Of a stretch of DNA of 64,000 nt, positions 28,311-38,291 are shown in pieces. The notes beneath the pieces are model-generated. The model had not been told where the DNA came from, did not search any database, and was given only the letters and a program-made list of their open reading frames with translations. The translations under genes were made by a program, and so were the position numbers. How positions within the stretch are numbered: position 1 is the stretch's first letter; every line of letters begins with the position of its first letter. This DNA is from Bacteroidales bacterium (GTDB lineage Bacteria > Bacteroidota > Bacteroidia > Bacteroidales > F082): NCBI GenBank assembly GCA_013141455.1, contig JABFQW010000036.1:1-64000 (forward strand), read 5' to 3'.

Positions 28311-29564
28311 TTACACTTTAAGGAGCCAATAATCTGACTGCTCTTCTTTACGGATAACATTGAGTCTTTCTCTGGCCTGCTCAAGATAATCGAAGCGCTC
28401 GATACTTACCATCCACAATCCCCGTTTATTTTGGCCAATATGTTCGGCTGTGAAACCTTTGGCCTGTAAATCGAGAATGAGTTTATCGGCGTTCGATTTT
28501 TCGCGAAAAGCGCCTGCAATAATCAGATACTGAGGCCCCTGTGGTTTTGAAATAATCACTTCAGGTTCAGGTGTACTTACAACTACTTCCTGAGGGACTT
28601 CTTCATCTTTTGTTTGTGATTGAATAGTATCGATGTCTGATGAAGAAGAAAGATAAGGTAATGAAGCTGTATCTTGTTGATAAGCCGAATCCTGTGTAAT
28701 CTCAGTATTCATGGTAACTGATTCCAGATTATTATCTATCGTGTTCGTTTGTGCAATCGCTGTTTCGCTTTCAGGTGAATTACTGGCTTTTACTTTTGGC
28801 AGTATCTTTTCGAGTGGGAATTTTTCGCTATTCACAGCGATATAATCGTTTGGGCTGGAATAGAAGAATGGAACCAACCCCGCGTAGGCGTTGTAATAGC
28901 GCTGAACGACATGTTTGTTCATATAGGCCCAGCCGGCTCCCATCATAACGACCAGAGCACCAATAAACATCAGTTGCCTGACGTATGGATTCGGCCTTTT
29001 CGAAGCTACCATGGTTTTGCGGTGATCCGGTCTCTTCTGATCTTTTTGTTCGGAAACCTGTGTCTTTTTCGGCGAATCAGCAGTTTCAACACTTTCGTGA
29101 TTCTTTCTGAAAATCTTGTTCTCAATCTTTTCGGGTAGGCCTTCCCTCATGATAGCCGGTGAAACGAAACTGCTAAGGCCAAAGGAAGAGGCCATGAAAT
29201 TCTGATTTTCATCGGGATGAAAAACGATCTGCTTATCCTGATTATAGGCAAGACTTCCGATATTTCGGAAACTAATCCTATGCCCTTTGTTTAGCCCATC
29301 AATACATTTGTGAACAAACCGGTCAAGATTCGATTTGGCATCCTGATACGATATGTTTTCGGAACGGGCAACTAATGAGAGTAATAAACCATCGTTTGCA
29401 CGAAGATGCGGATTAAACACGATTTCGCGTGAAGGGGGTTTAAACTGATGTTTGAGTGGATGGATTTGGGCGCCATGGTCCTTCGATATGAAACCACCCA
29501 AACCAGGAATGACAACACATTCATGCTCGTAAAGTAAATCAGAAATGTAAAGCGCTATTTTCAT
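28311..29564 (-). CDS. CCDC81-like prokaryotic HU-domain protein with C-terminal SPOR domain
   Basis: N-term LYEHECVVIPGLGGFISKDHGA; internal TM; C-term YLIIAGAFREKSNADKLILDLQAKGF. Confidence 0.85.
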   Translation of the reverse strand: MKIALYISDLLYEHECVVIPGLGGFISKDHGAQIHPLKHQFKPPSREIVFNPHLRANDGLLLSLVARSENISYQDAKSNLDRFVHKCIDGLNKGHRISFRNIGSLAYNQDKQIVFHPDENQNFMASSFGLSSFVSPAIMREGLPEKIENKIFRKNHESVETADSPKKTQVSEQKDQKRPDHRKTMVASKRPNPYVRQLMFIGALVVMMGAGWAYMNKHVVQRYYNAYAGLVPFFYSSPNDYIAVNSEKFPLEKILPKVKASNSPESETAIAQTNTIDNNLESVTMNTEITQDSAYQQDTASLPYLSSSSDIDTIQSQTKDEEVPQEVVVSTPEPEVIISKPQGPQYLIIAGAFREKSNADKLILDLQAKGFTAEHIGQNKRGLWMVSIERFDYLEQARERLNVIRKEEQSDYWLLKV

Positions 29565-29627
29565 TTACGTTTTGTAGTTCAATCCTGTTAAAAAATCAGG
29601 CAGCTAAGATACGAAGTTTACGTCTTT

Positions 29628-30368
29628 TCAGGTAAAAAGTTTCAATACTTTTTCGAGATCGGCAGGTGTGTCAATACCAACACTTTCGGTGGTCGTAATG
29701 CCGACAGCGATTTCGATTCCGTTTTCGAGCCAGCGTAATTGTTCGAGTGATTCGGCCTTTTCGAGTGTTGAAGGAACAAGTAGGTTGATTGCTTTCAGGC
29801 TTGATGTCAGGTATCCATAAATACCAAGATGCTTATAAAAACGATGTGTTGAAAGCCATTGTGCCGGCTCAATATTACGCAGGTACGGGATGGCATGACG
29901 ACTGAAATAGAGTGCCTTGCCCGAACTTGTGAAAACGACTTTGACTGTGTTCGGATTGAAAAGTTCTTCTTCTGTTTGAATCCTGAATGCCAGCGTACTT
30001 ATCCCGGCATTTTTGTTTTCGAGTAAGCTGACTACCTGGTCGATCTGCTCAGGCTGAATAAAGGGCTCGTCGCCCTGAATGTTGACAACCGCATCAAAAT
30101 CAGTATTTTGTAATTTCAATGCTTCATAACATCGGTCGGTACCGCTCACATGGTCAGTACGTGTGAGTACGACATGGCCGCCAAATGATTTTACTTCATC
30201 CTGAATCCGGGTATCATCTGTTGCAACAACAACTTCATGGAGTAAAGAGGCTTTGGTTGCTTGTTCATACACCCGCCTGATCATGCTTTTACCATTGATC
30301 ATGGCGAGTGGTTTGCCCGGGTAACGGGTTGATGCAAAGCGGGCAGGAATAATGCCTAATGTTTTCAT
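29628..30368 (-). CDS. kdsB: 3-deoxy-manno-octulosonate cytidylyltransferase
   Basis: IIPARFASTRYPGKPL; DAVVNIQGDEPFI; RHAIPYLR. Confidence 0.95.
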   Translation of the reverse strand: MKTLGIIPARFASTRYPGKPLAMINGKSMIRRVYEQATKASLLHEVVVATDDTRIQDEVKSFGGHVVLTRTDHVSGTDRCYEALKLQNTDFDAVVNIQGDEPFIQPEQIDQVVSLLENKNAGISTLAFRIQTEEELFNPNTVKVVFTSSGKALYFSRHAIPYLRNIEPAQWLSTHRFYKHLGIYGYLTSSLKAINLLVPSTLEKAESLEQLRWLENGIEIAVGITTTESVGIDTPADLEKVLKLFT

Positions 30369-30375
30369 ACGTAAT

Positions 30376-30544
30376 AGTTCAGAGTTCGGAGTTCGGAGTT
30401 TGCAAAGCCATAATTAAGATTCTAAAATGATGAAATCAAAATTCTTAACATTATTTTGATCAGGAAACCTATAAACTTATCAACTTATCAACCCATCAAC
30501 TGTCACCCTGAGCGAAGGGCATCAACTTATCAACTTATCAACCA
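30376..30544. repeat. Low-complexity intergenic tract: AGTTCGGAGTTCGGAGTT and ATCAACTT-type tandem units around CACCCTGAGCGAAGGG
   Basis: Repeats read directly from sequence. Confidence 0.55.
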
Positions 30545-30549
30545 GTCCC

Positions 30550-31161
30550 CTAAAACAACCCATGTAAGTTTGTGTTTACTTTCTCATTCACAAAACTCAG
30601 GTCTTCCGGTTTTTCGAGATCGATATCATCCACCTCAAAAATGAGTAGTTTCCCGATGGTATAGGTCGAAATCCAGGCTTCATAGCGTTCGTTAAGTAAT
30701 TTCAGGTAATCGATCCTGATACTGGCTTCATATTCGCGGCCACGTTTCTGAATCTGATTAACTAAGGTGGGAACCGAAGCCCTTAGGTAAATAAGCAAAT
30801 CGGGAGGTTGAATAAATTTACTCATGAGTTCGAACAACGAGCTGTAATTATCGAAATCGCGTGTTGACATCAGGTTCATGGCATGAAGGTTGGGAGCGAA
30901 AATGTACGCGTCTTCATAAATGGTACGATCCTGAATAATGGTTTTACCGCTGTTTCGAATATCAATCACCTGCCGGAACCGGCTGTTCAGGAAATAGACC
31001 TGTAGATTGAAAGACCAGCGTTGCATATCTTCATAAAAACTATGCAGATAAGGATTGTTTTCAACATCCTCATAATGAGGTGTCCAATTAAATTGTTTCG
31101 ATAACAATCGTGTCAGGGTTGTTTTGCCCGAACCAATGTTTCCTGCTATTGCGATATGCAT
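30550..31161 (-). CDS. Deoxynucleoside kinase
   Basis: IAIAGNIGSGKTTLTRLL; DRTIYEDAYIFA; YLRASVPTLVNQIQKRGREYE. Confidence 0.9.
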   Translation of the reverse strand: MHIAIAGNIGSGKTTLTRLLSKQFNWTPHYEDVENNPYLHSFYEDMQRWSFNLQVYFLNSRFRQVIDIRNSGKTIIQDRTIYEDAYIFAPNLHAMNLMSTRDFDNYSSLFELMSKFIQPPDLLIYLRASVPTLVNQIQKRGREYEASIRIDYLKLLNERYEAWISTYTIGKLLIFEVDDIDLEKPEDLSFVNEKVNTNLHGLF

Positions 31162-31203
31162 GGTGCTTTATTTTAGGGGTGCGAATATAATAAGATTCTC
31201 AGT

Positions 31204-32727
31204 TTATTTTGCGGGATTGATAGCAGATAAAATTTGTTCCACGATGTCGCGGTTATTCGAAAGGCGCGGAACCTTATGCTGACCGCCTAATTTACCATTG
31301 ATTTTTAACCACTTATAAAATGTTCCGGATTCCATTTGCCTGATAACCGGAGGGCGAAGTATCATATTGTGGTAGCGTTTGGCTTCATAGTCCGAATTAA
31401 GCGATTTAAGTGCATTATCGAACGTTTCGGCAAAATAGTCAATATTTGGCGGAGGCGTTTCAAATTCGATCAGCCATTCATGGGCGCCCGAATCCTTTTC
31501 TGAAAGGTAGAGTGGGGCGGCAGTGTATTCTACAATATTTACCTGGCATTTGCTGCAGGCGATGGCAAGCGCTTTTTCGGCATTGTCAACAATCAGTTCT
31601 TCACCAAAGGCGTTTATGAAATTTTTTGTTCGTCCCGTGATTTTTATTCTGTATGGATTTATTGATGTGAATATCACGATATCTCCGATCAGATAACGCC
31701 ACAATCCCGCGTTCGTACTGATAATAAGCGCATAGCTGTGATTTATTTCGACCCGATCGAGCTGAACTACTTTTGGTTGCTGATCATTCAGGTTCTCCAC
31801 CGGTATAAATTCATAAAAAATTCCATAATCGAGCATCAACAACAAATCTCCTGATGTTATTTGATCCTGTATCCCGAAAAATCCTTCCGATGCATTATAC
31901 GTCTCCATATAATTCATGGTTGGCGAGGGGATGAGTTGTTTGAATTGCAGACGATAGGGATCAAAATTGACACCGCCATGAAAGAAAACTTCGAGGTTAG
32001 GCCAAACTTCACAGAGGTTTTCTTTACCGGTGAGTTCGAGCACTTTTTTTATCAATACCATTGTCCATGAGGGTACTCCCGAAATACTTGTTACATCATG
32101 ATGCATGGTCTCACGTGCCATCAGATCTATTTTTTCCTCCCATTCGTCCATCAGGGCGATGGAAAGGTTTGGTGTTTTCATAAACTGTGCCCAGAAAGGT
32201 AAATTCTGTATGATTATCGCCGATAAATCACCATCGTAATACGATTCATTGTTTACCTCGCTTATGCTGTGACTTCCACCCATCACCAGACCTTTTCCAT
32301 CGAAGATCATGGTTTCAGGGTGATTATGTACGTAAAGCGAAAGCATATCTTTACCACCCTTAAAATGGCATTCATCTAACGATGAGTTACTTACAGGAAT
32401 AAACTTACTTTTGCTTGAGGTTGTGCCCGAAGATTTGGCAAACCATTTTATCTCTTCGGGCCATAATATGTTTTGTTCGCCATTTCGCAACCTGTCGATA
32501 TATGGTTTCAGGTCTTCGTAGGTGCTTATCGGAACCCTTTCGTTGAATTGCCTGACGTCTTTAATGCTTTTAAAATCGTACTTCTTGCCCCATTCGGTCG
32601 TTTTTCCCATATAAATAAGCCGGTTAAACCATTCAGCCTGAACGTCATGCGGGTATTTTATAAACAACTCTATCTGATGAATTCTTTTGTTCATCAACCA
32701 GGATACCAATGTATTGATTATAGCCAT
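31204..32727 (-). CDS. GH3 auxin-responsive-promoter family protein (acyl-adenylating-like)
   Basis: WFAKSSGTTSSKSKFIPVS; YNASEGFFGIQD; GLWRYLIGDIVIFTS. Confidence 0.9.
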   Translation of the reverse strand: MAIINTLVSWLMNKRIHQIELFIKYPHDVQAEWFNRLIYMGKTTEWGKKYDFKSIKDVRQFNERVPISTYEDLKPYIDRLRNGEQNILWPEEIKWFAKSSGTTSSKSKFIPVSNSSLDECHFKGGKDMLSLYVHNHPETMIFDGKGLVMGGSHSISEVNNESYYDGDLSAIIIQNLPFWAQFMKTPNLSIALMDEWEEKIDLMARETMHHDVTSISGVPSWTMVLIKKVLELTGKENLCEVWPNLEVFFHGGVNFDPYRLQFKQLIPSPTMNYMETYNASEGFFGIQDQITSGDLLLMLDYGIFYEFIPVENLNDQQPKVVQLDRVEINHSYALIISTNAGLWRYLIGDIVIFTSINPYRIKITGRTKNFINAFGEELIVDNAEKALAIACSKCQVNIVEYTAAPLYLSEKDSGAHEWLIEFETPPPNIDYFAETFDNALKSLNSDYEAKRYHNMILRPPVIRQMESGTFYKWLKINGKLGGQHKVPRLSNNRDIVEQILSAINPAK

Positions 32728-32797
32728 AAACTTGTTGGGTACTTTTTTAGAAAAAACAAATTTACAAAATGGCGGCGTGTAATTCGAATTAATTCAG

Positions 32798-32809
32798 GAA
32801 TTTTAACGC
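32798..32809 (+). repeat. Left 12-bp direct repeat GAATTTTAACGC flanking MITE-like element
   Basis: Identical to 32932-32943. Confidence 0.65.
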
Positions 32810-32931
32810 AATGTTGTTTAGTTTAAAATTCTTACGCTGACAGGACCTACGGACGCTGTCAGGTTAACCAGACCTTTCAGCGTCAAAAGACCTGAAAGCG
32901 TCAAAAATAAATTTACTAACTAAACAACAAT
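32810..32931. mobile_element. Candidate 122-bp MITE-like element
   Basis: TIRs AATGTTGTTTAGTT / AACTAAACAACAAT (13/14); internal hairpin and 18-bp tandem units; flanking 12-bp direct repeats. Confidence 0.5.
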
Positions 32932-32943
32932 GAATTTTAACGC
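32932..32943 (+). repeat. Right 12-bp direct repeat GAATTTTAACGC
   Basis: Identical to 32798-32809. Confidence 0.65.
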
Positions 32944-32947
32944 TCGA

Positions 32948-34024
32948 TTATTTTGGTGCTTTTAAAATCAGGTAAACACCAAGGATCGCGAAAATTATAT
33001 TGGGCAGCCAGGCTGCAAAAGCGGGATGTAGATTTCCATAGGTTGCAAACACAGTTGAAAATTGCATGAATAGGATATAGGAGAAGGTGATACCAATTCC
33101 CAATCCGAGGTGCATCCCGATTCCTCCCCTAACTTTTCGGCTTGATAAAGCAACACCGATAAAAGTCAGTACGATTATGGCCACCGGTGAAGCAAGTCGT
33201 TTATGCATCTCCACCTCATATTTGACAACACTGGCGCTTCCTTTCAGGTGCTCGCTTTCGATATGGTGTCTTAGTTCCCAAAAATTCATTACCTCAAAAT
33301 CCTGGCTTATTTTATAGAGATCGGTAGGCAGCAGGTTTAGCGTAGTGTCTTTCTCTTTTCCTTTCACGATAGTTTCATGTAAACTGTCGATTTGGCGTTC
33401 TAAATAATTGACAATACGCCATTTATGAAAGATGGAATCGAACTCAATGCGCTCTGAACTTAATTTATAGGTCATCTGCTGATTTTCGAATCGTTCCAAT
33501 GTAAACTTATAACCTGTGTTTACTTTGTTATTGAATGATTCAACATAAACAAAAACACCTTTTTCAATTTGTATGTGAATATTTTTGCCTTTATCATCAG
33601 CGAGCTTTCCCATGTATTTATTTTTGAAATCGCGACGAACCTGATCGGTGCGTGGAATAAGGAAATTGCCCAGATAAAGTGAAACTGCACCCAGGAATAA
33701 GGCTGCCATCAGATAAGGACGAAGCAAGCGTATGAAGCTTACACCACTGCTCAGGATAGCAACAATTTCAGTATTTCCTGCCATTTTTGAAGTGAAGAAA
33801 ATGACCGAGATAAAGGTGAACAGATAAACATAAAGATTGATAAAATAAGGGATGAAGTTAATGTAGTAGTCAAATACGATGGCTTTTATCGGTGCATTAC
33901 TTTTCAAATAATCTTCAATATTTTCAGAGATATCGAAAATGATCACGATGATTATAAGCAACGAAATGGCGTACACGAATGTCCCCAGGAATTTTTTAAA
34001 TATGTACCAATCAATTATTTTCAT
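32948..34024 (-). CDS. LptF/LptG family LPS export permease
   Basis: MKIIDWYIFKKFLGTFVYAI...FFTSKMAGNTEIVAILSSGVSFIRLLRPYL. Confidence 0.9.
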   Translation of the reverse strand: MKIIDWYIFKKFLGTFVYAISLLIIIVIIFDISENIEDYLKSNAPIKAIVFDYYINFIPYFINLYVYLFTFISVIFFTSKMAGNTEIVAILSSGVSFIRLLRPYLMAALFLGAVSLYLGNFLIPRTDQVRRDFKNKYMGKLADDKGKNIHIQIEKGVFVYVESFNNKVNTGYKFTLERFENQQMTYKLSSERIEFDSIFHKWRIVNYLERQIDSLHETIVKGKEKDTTLNLLPTDLYKISQDFEVMNFWELRHHIESEHLKGSASVVKYEVEMHKRLASPVAIIVLTFIGVALSSRKVRGGIGMHLGLGIGITFSYILFMQFSTVFATYGNLHPAFAAWLPNIIFAILGVYLILKAPK

Positions 34025-34088
34025 TTCGCTATATCAACCGGGTTACAATTGTTTTATTGTTTGTCATGCACTTAACCTTCATTCTTAA

Positions 34089-35219
34089 TTATCTTCGTCT
34101 GATTAATTTCGGTACCATCTGATCTTTCCATGTACTGAAATCACCTTCGATGATGTGTTTTCGTGCTTCTTTAACCAACCAAAGGTAGAATCCAAGATTA
34201 TGCAGACTTGCCACCATGCTTCCCAACATTTCTTTGGCAGCGAAAAGATGGCGCAGGTATGCTTTCGAATAGTGTGAATCAACAAATACCAGTCCGTTTT
34301 CGTCTATCGGGCTAAAATCATCTTTCCACTTCTCATTTTTGATATTGATGATGCCTTCGCTCGTAAAAAGCATTCCGTTGCGTCCATTTCGTGTAGGCAT
34401 AACGCAATCGAACATATCAATACCAAGTGCGATGCTCTCCAGGATATTGGCTGGTGTTCCCACACCCATCAGGTATCGTGGTTTATCCTGTGGTAAAATA
34501 CCACATACCAGTTCGGTCATTTCATACATTATCTCGTGGGGCTCACCCACCGATAATCCGCCAATAGCATTGCCATCGGCGCCTTTCGATGCGACAAATT
34601 CGGCCGATTGCGCTCGGAGGTCCCTGAACGTACTTCCCTGAACGATGGGGAACAACGATTGCTGGTAACCGTATAAGGGCGTTACTTTCTGAAGGTGTTC
34701 GAAACAACGGTCCAGCCAATGATTTGTTATGGTTAGGGATTTTGCAGCATATTGATAATCACAGGGGTAGGGTGTACATTCGTCGAATGCCATGATGATA
34801 TCGGCGCCGATCGATCGTTGTATTTCCATCACGCGTTCGGGTGTGAACTTATGCCGTGATCCATCGATATGCGATTGAAAAGTGACACCTTCTTCGGTGA
34901 GCTTGCGTCTTGCACTTAATGAGTAAACCTGATATCCGCCGCTATCTGTCAAAATCGGTTTGTCCCAACCGTTAAAACGGTGCAGACCACCAGCCTGTTC
35001 AAGGATTCCGGTGCCGGGTCGCAGATAAAGGTGATAGGTGTTTCCAAGAATAATCTGGGCTTGAATATCGTTTTTCAATTCGCGCTGATGAACCGCTTTC
35101 ACTGTGCCCGCCGTTCCGACAGGCATAAAAATGGGTGTTTCTATGTCGCCATGATCGGTTGTCAGTTTTCCGGCACGTGCCGAAGACCTGGCATCACGAC
35201 CAATTAATTCAAAATCCAT
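34089..35219 (-). CDS. tgt: tRNA guanosine(34) transglycosylase
   Basis: DSGGYQVYSL, FDECTPYPCDY, IGGLSVGEP, FDCVMPTRNGRNG. Confidence 0.95.
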   Translation of the reverse strand: MDFELIGRDARSSARAGKLTTDHGDIETPIFMPVGTAGTVKAVHQRELKNDIQAQIILGNTYHLYLRPGTGILEQAGGLHRFNGWDKPILTDSGGYQVYSLSARRKLTEEGVTFQSHIDGSRHKFTPERVMEIQRSIGADIIMAFDECTPYPCDYQYAAKSLTITNHWLDRCFEHLQKVTPLYGYQQSLFPIVQGSTFRDLRAQSAEFVASKGADGNAIGGLSVGEPHEIMYEMTELVCGILPQDKPRYLMGVGTPANILESIALGIDMFDCVMPTRNGRNGMLFTSEGIINIKNEKWKDDFSPIDENGLVFVDSHYSKAYLRHLFAAKEMLGSMVASLHNLGFYLWLVKEARKHIIEGDFSTWKDQMVPKLIRRR

Positions 35220-35263
35220 TCAATAATTTTTCCACAAATATACGGTTTATCTTAAAGTTTGGA

Positions 35264-35271
35264 TAAATTTG
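35264..35271 (+). promoter_or_regulatory. Putative -7 box TAAATTTG upstream of glycosyltransferase
   Basis: TAnnTTTG consensus. Confidence 0.45.
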
Positions 35272-35293
35272 CCAAACCAAAAGCGATTCCACC

Positions 35294-36430
35294 TTGATCG
35301 AAACTTATATTAAAACACTGACATATATTGTTTTAGGTATTGCAGGCTCAAGCTTGCTTATTCATTTGATATATTATTGGGCAGTTTTTGCAAGGGTATC
35401 CTTCTTTAAAAGCAAAAAGGCTGTACCAGCGCAGTCGCCCCAGGTAGCTGTTTCGATCGTAATCAGTGCCCGGAACGAATATTTGAAACTCGAACGCAAT
35501 CTCCCTTTACTTTTCGCACAAGATTATCCTGATTTTGAAGTAGTAGTGGTCAATGATTGTTCGGATGATGGTTCGGAGGAAATGTTGACGGATTATGCCC
35601 GTCGCGAGCCAAGGTTAAAGCTTGTACATATAAGGCAGAGTCTTAATTTTTTTCAGGGAAAGAAATTTCCATTGAGTATTGGCATAAAATCGGCCAAAAA
35701 CGAAATATTGCTCCTTACAGATGCTGATTGTGCACCCCGGAGCAATCAGTGGATAAATTCCATGGTTGCGGCTTATCGTGAAAAAACCGAGATGGTGCTT
35801 GGTTACGGCCCTTACCAGCGGAAAGCAGGATTACTAAATCTTCTTATCCGTTTCGACACCCTTCATATCGGACTTCAATACCTTTCCTACGCACATGCAG
35901 GCGCACCGTATATGGGTGTTGGTCGTAATATGTCGTATCGTAAGTCGTTGTTTTTGAAGAATAAAGGATTCACTTCACACTATAGCATCCCTTCGGGCGA
36001 TGATGATCTTTTTGTTGCCAAAGTAGCAAATAAGAGAAATACACGCATCGTGATTCATGAAGATTCGAGGACTTATTCGGAACCTTCAAAGAATTTTTCG
36101 GCCTGGGTGCGGCAAAAACGCAGGCATTTATCAACAGGTAAATATTACAGTGCAGGAGTGAAATTTAAGTTGGGTTTGTATTATTTTACCCAGTTTTCGT
36201 TTTATGCTGCCTGTGCCGGCTTGTATTTTTTACCCATTCATTTTGTTTTTCCAACTGCCTTGCTGGCTTTCAGGCTGATCAATCAACTGATAATATTTGG
36301 CGCCGCCTCCAAAAGGCTTGGCGAAAGAAGTATCTGGTTGATTACACCCTTCGCCGAATTGTTTTTCATGTTTTTTAATCCAATTGTCGCGTTCACCAAT
36401 ATCTTTTCGAAACAGGTGCGATGGAAGTAA
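35294..36430 (+). CDS. Membrane-associated family 2 glycosyltransferase
   Basis: VSIVISARNEYLKLERNLPLLFAQDYPDFEVVVVNDCSDDG; LLTDADCAP; QKRRHLSTGKYY; C-terminal TM segments; TTG start. Confidence 0.88.
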   Translation: MIETYIKTLTYIVLGIAGSSLLIHLIYYWAVFARVSFFKSKKAVPAQSPQVAVSIVISARNEYLKLERNLPLLFAQDYPDFEVVVVNDCSDDGSEEMLTDYARREPRLKLVHIRQSLNFFQGKKFPLSIGIKSAKNEILLLTDADCAPRSNQWINSMVAAYREKTEMVLGYGPYQRKAGLLNLLIRFDTLHIGLQYLSYAHAGAPYMGVGRNMSYRKSLFLKNKGFTSHYSIPSGDDDLFVAKVANKRNTRIVIHEDSRTYSEPSKNFSAWVRQKRRHLSTGKYYSAGVKFKLGLYYFTQFSFYAACAGLYFLPIHFVFPTALLAFRLINQLIIFGAASKRLGERSIWLITPFAELFFMFFNPIVAFTNIFSKQVRWK

Positions 36431-37029
36431 ACGAGCGCCTTTCGGAGAAAGGTCAGCGTGATTTTCACCTTGTTCAGCGGGCACTGAATGAATCTGATCA
36501 GAAAGCATATGCCGAATTACTTTACTATTATCGTGATTCGCTTTATTTTTTGATGATGAAGATGACCAATAACGCAACTGATGCTGAGGACCTTACTATT
36601 GAGGCATTTGGTAAAGCTTTTAAAAAACTTGATCAATATACATCTGATTATGCTTTTAGTACCTGGTTGTTCAGGATTGCCGCCAACAATTGCATCGATT
36701 TTATCAGGCGAAAACGAAAAGATGCATTAAACCAAAGCTCGGATATCGACATTGATTTCTCTTCAAATTTTGCCCGTAAAACAGCTTCAACCGGCTTAGA
36801 TCCTGAAGAGAATATTATAAATGATCAAAAGATAAGATTAATGCGCAGTGTTGTTGAAAAACTAAAACCTCACTACCGGCAGCTTGTCGAATTGCGCTAT
36901 TTTGAGGAAATGAGTTATGATGAAATTTCGGTTCAGCTTCATTTACCATTAGGTACCGTGAAAGCACAACTATTTCGTGCACGTGAATTACTTTACCAAA
37001 TCCTGAAAAACAGTAAAGAGAAACTATAA
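36421..37029 (+). CDS. ECF-type RNA polymerase sigma factor
   Basis: DAEDLTIEAFGKAFKKLDQYTSDYAFSTWLFRIAANNCIDFIRRKR; YDEISVQLHLPLGTVKAQLFRARELL. Confidence 0.92.
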   Translation: MEVNERLSEKGQRDFHLVQRALNESDQKAYAELLYYYRDSLYFLMMKMTNNATDAEDLTIEAFGKAFKKLDQYTSDYAFSTWLFRIAANNCIDFIRRKRKDALNQSSDIDIDFSSNFARKTASTGLDPEENIINDQKIRLMRSVVEKLKPHYRQLVELRYFEEMSYDEISVQLHLPLGTVKAQLFRARELLYQILKNSKEKL

Positions 37030-37107
37030 ACACCGAAAAACCAGACCCCTGAATAATTAAACTTACTATGTTAATGCAGACCAATTTTACTGTTAATTAA
37101 TTATCAG

Positions 37108-37115
37108 TAAATTTG
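37108..37115 (+). promoter_or_regulatory. Putative -7 box TAAATTTG upstream of the DegT-family gene
   Basis: TAnnTTTG, 24 bp before ATG 37139. Confidence 0.5.
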
Positions 37116-37138
37116 CCAAAAAATCAAACATATATTCT

Positions 37139-38269
37139 ATGAAACAAGTTCCAATGGTTGACCTGATTGGTCAATATAACAAAATTAAGCCGGAGGTGGA
37201 TGCAGCAATTGCTGAAGTATTAGGCAATGCTTCGTTTATTAATGGTCCGGCAGTAAAGAAATTTCAGGCTGATCTTGAAAAATATCTTGGTGTGAAGCAT
37301 GTGATCCCTTGCGCCAATGGCACTGATGCCTTACAGGTGGCGATGATGGCGTTGAACCTGCAACCTGGTGATGAGGTGATTACTACTTCGTTCACTTTTA
37401 TTGCAACAGCTGAAGTAATTGCATTACTGCATCTTACACCTGTATTAGTTGATGTATTGCCCGACACGTATAATATTGACCCTGCGGCTATCGAGCGTGC
37501 GATCACACCAAAAACAAAGGCCATCGTTCCGGTACATCTTTTTGGACAATGTTCGGATATGGACGCCGTTATGGCTATTGCAGATAAATATAATTTGTTG
37601 GTTATTGAGGACAATGCCCAGGCTATTGGCGCCGATTATCACTCAAAAGATGGCTCGGTAAAGAAAGCAGGAACAATCGGACAAATTGGGTGTACTTCAT
37701 TTTTCCCTTCCAAAAACTTAGGTTGTTATGGTGATGGCGGTGCCATTTTTACCAATGATGATGCCCTTGCCGCACAAATGCGCGTGGTTGTAAATCATGG
37801 GATGACGGTGCGTTATTATCACGATTATGTTGGGGTAAACTCACGATTGGATAGTATTCAGGCTGCGATTCTGGATATTAAACTGAAACATCTTGACGAA
37901 TACGCCGACGCCCGCCGGTTTGCTGCAAATTTTTATAACGAGGCTTTCGCATCATGCAGCAAACTCACAACCCCCAGAACCGCTTCATTTACAAATCATG
38001 TTTTTCACCAATATACGTTGGTAACTGATGGAATTGACCGTCAGAAACTGATGGACCATTTGCAATCGAAAGGGATTTCGAGCGCCATTTATTATCCGGT
38101 TCCATTGCATGAACAAAAGGCGTATCTCGATCCCCGCTACAAAAGCGGCGATTTCCCTGTAACTGAAGCGCTGTGTAAAACCGTTTTCTCACTGCCTATT
38201 CACACTGAATTCGACATTGAAACACTGCAGTACGTAGTTGATTCTGTTTTGGAGTTTGTCGGAGCGTAG
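37139..38269 (+). CDS. DegT/DnrJ/EryC1/StrS aminotransferase (WbpE/WlbC-like)
   Basis: [55 protein letters not shown]. Confidence 0.92.
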   Translation: MKQVPMVDLIGQYNKIKPEVDAAIAEVLGNASFINGPAVKKFQADLEKYLGVKHVIPCANGTDALQVAMMALNLQPGDEVITTSFTFIATAEVIALLHLTPVLVDVLPDTYNIDPAAIERAITPKTKAIVPVHLFGQCSDMDAVMAIADKYNLLVIEDNAQAIGADYHSKDGSVKKAGTIGQIGCTSFFPSKNLGCYGDGGAIFTNDDALAAQMRVVVNHGMTVRYYHDYVGVNSRLDSIQAAILDIKLKHLDEYADARRFAANFYNEAFASCSKLTTPRTASFTNHVFHQYTLVTDGIDRQKLMDHLQSKGISSAIYYPVPLHEQKAYLDPRYKSGDFPVTEALCKTVFSLPIHTEFDIETLQYVVDSVLEFVGA

Positions 38270-38291
38270 CTCACTTTTTAAACCTCATTTT

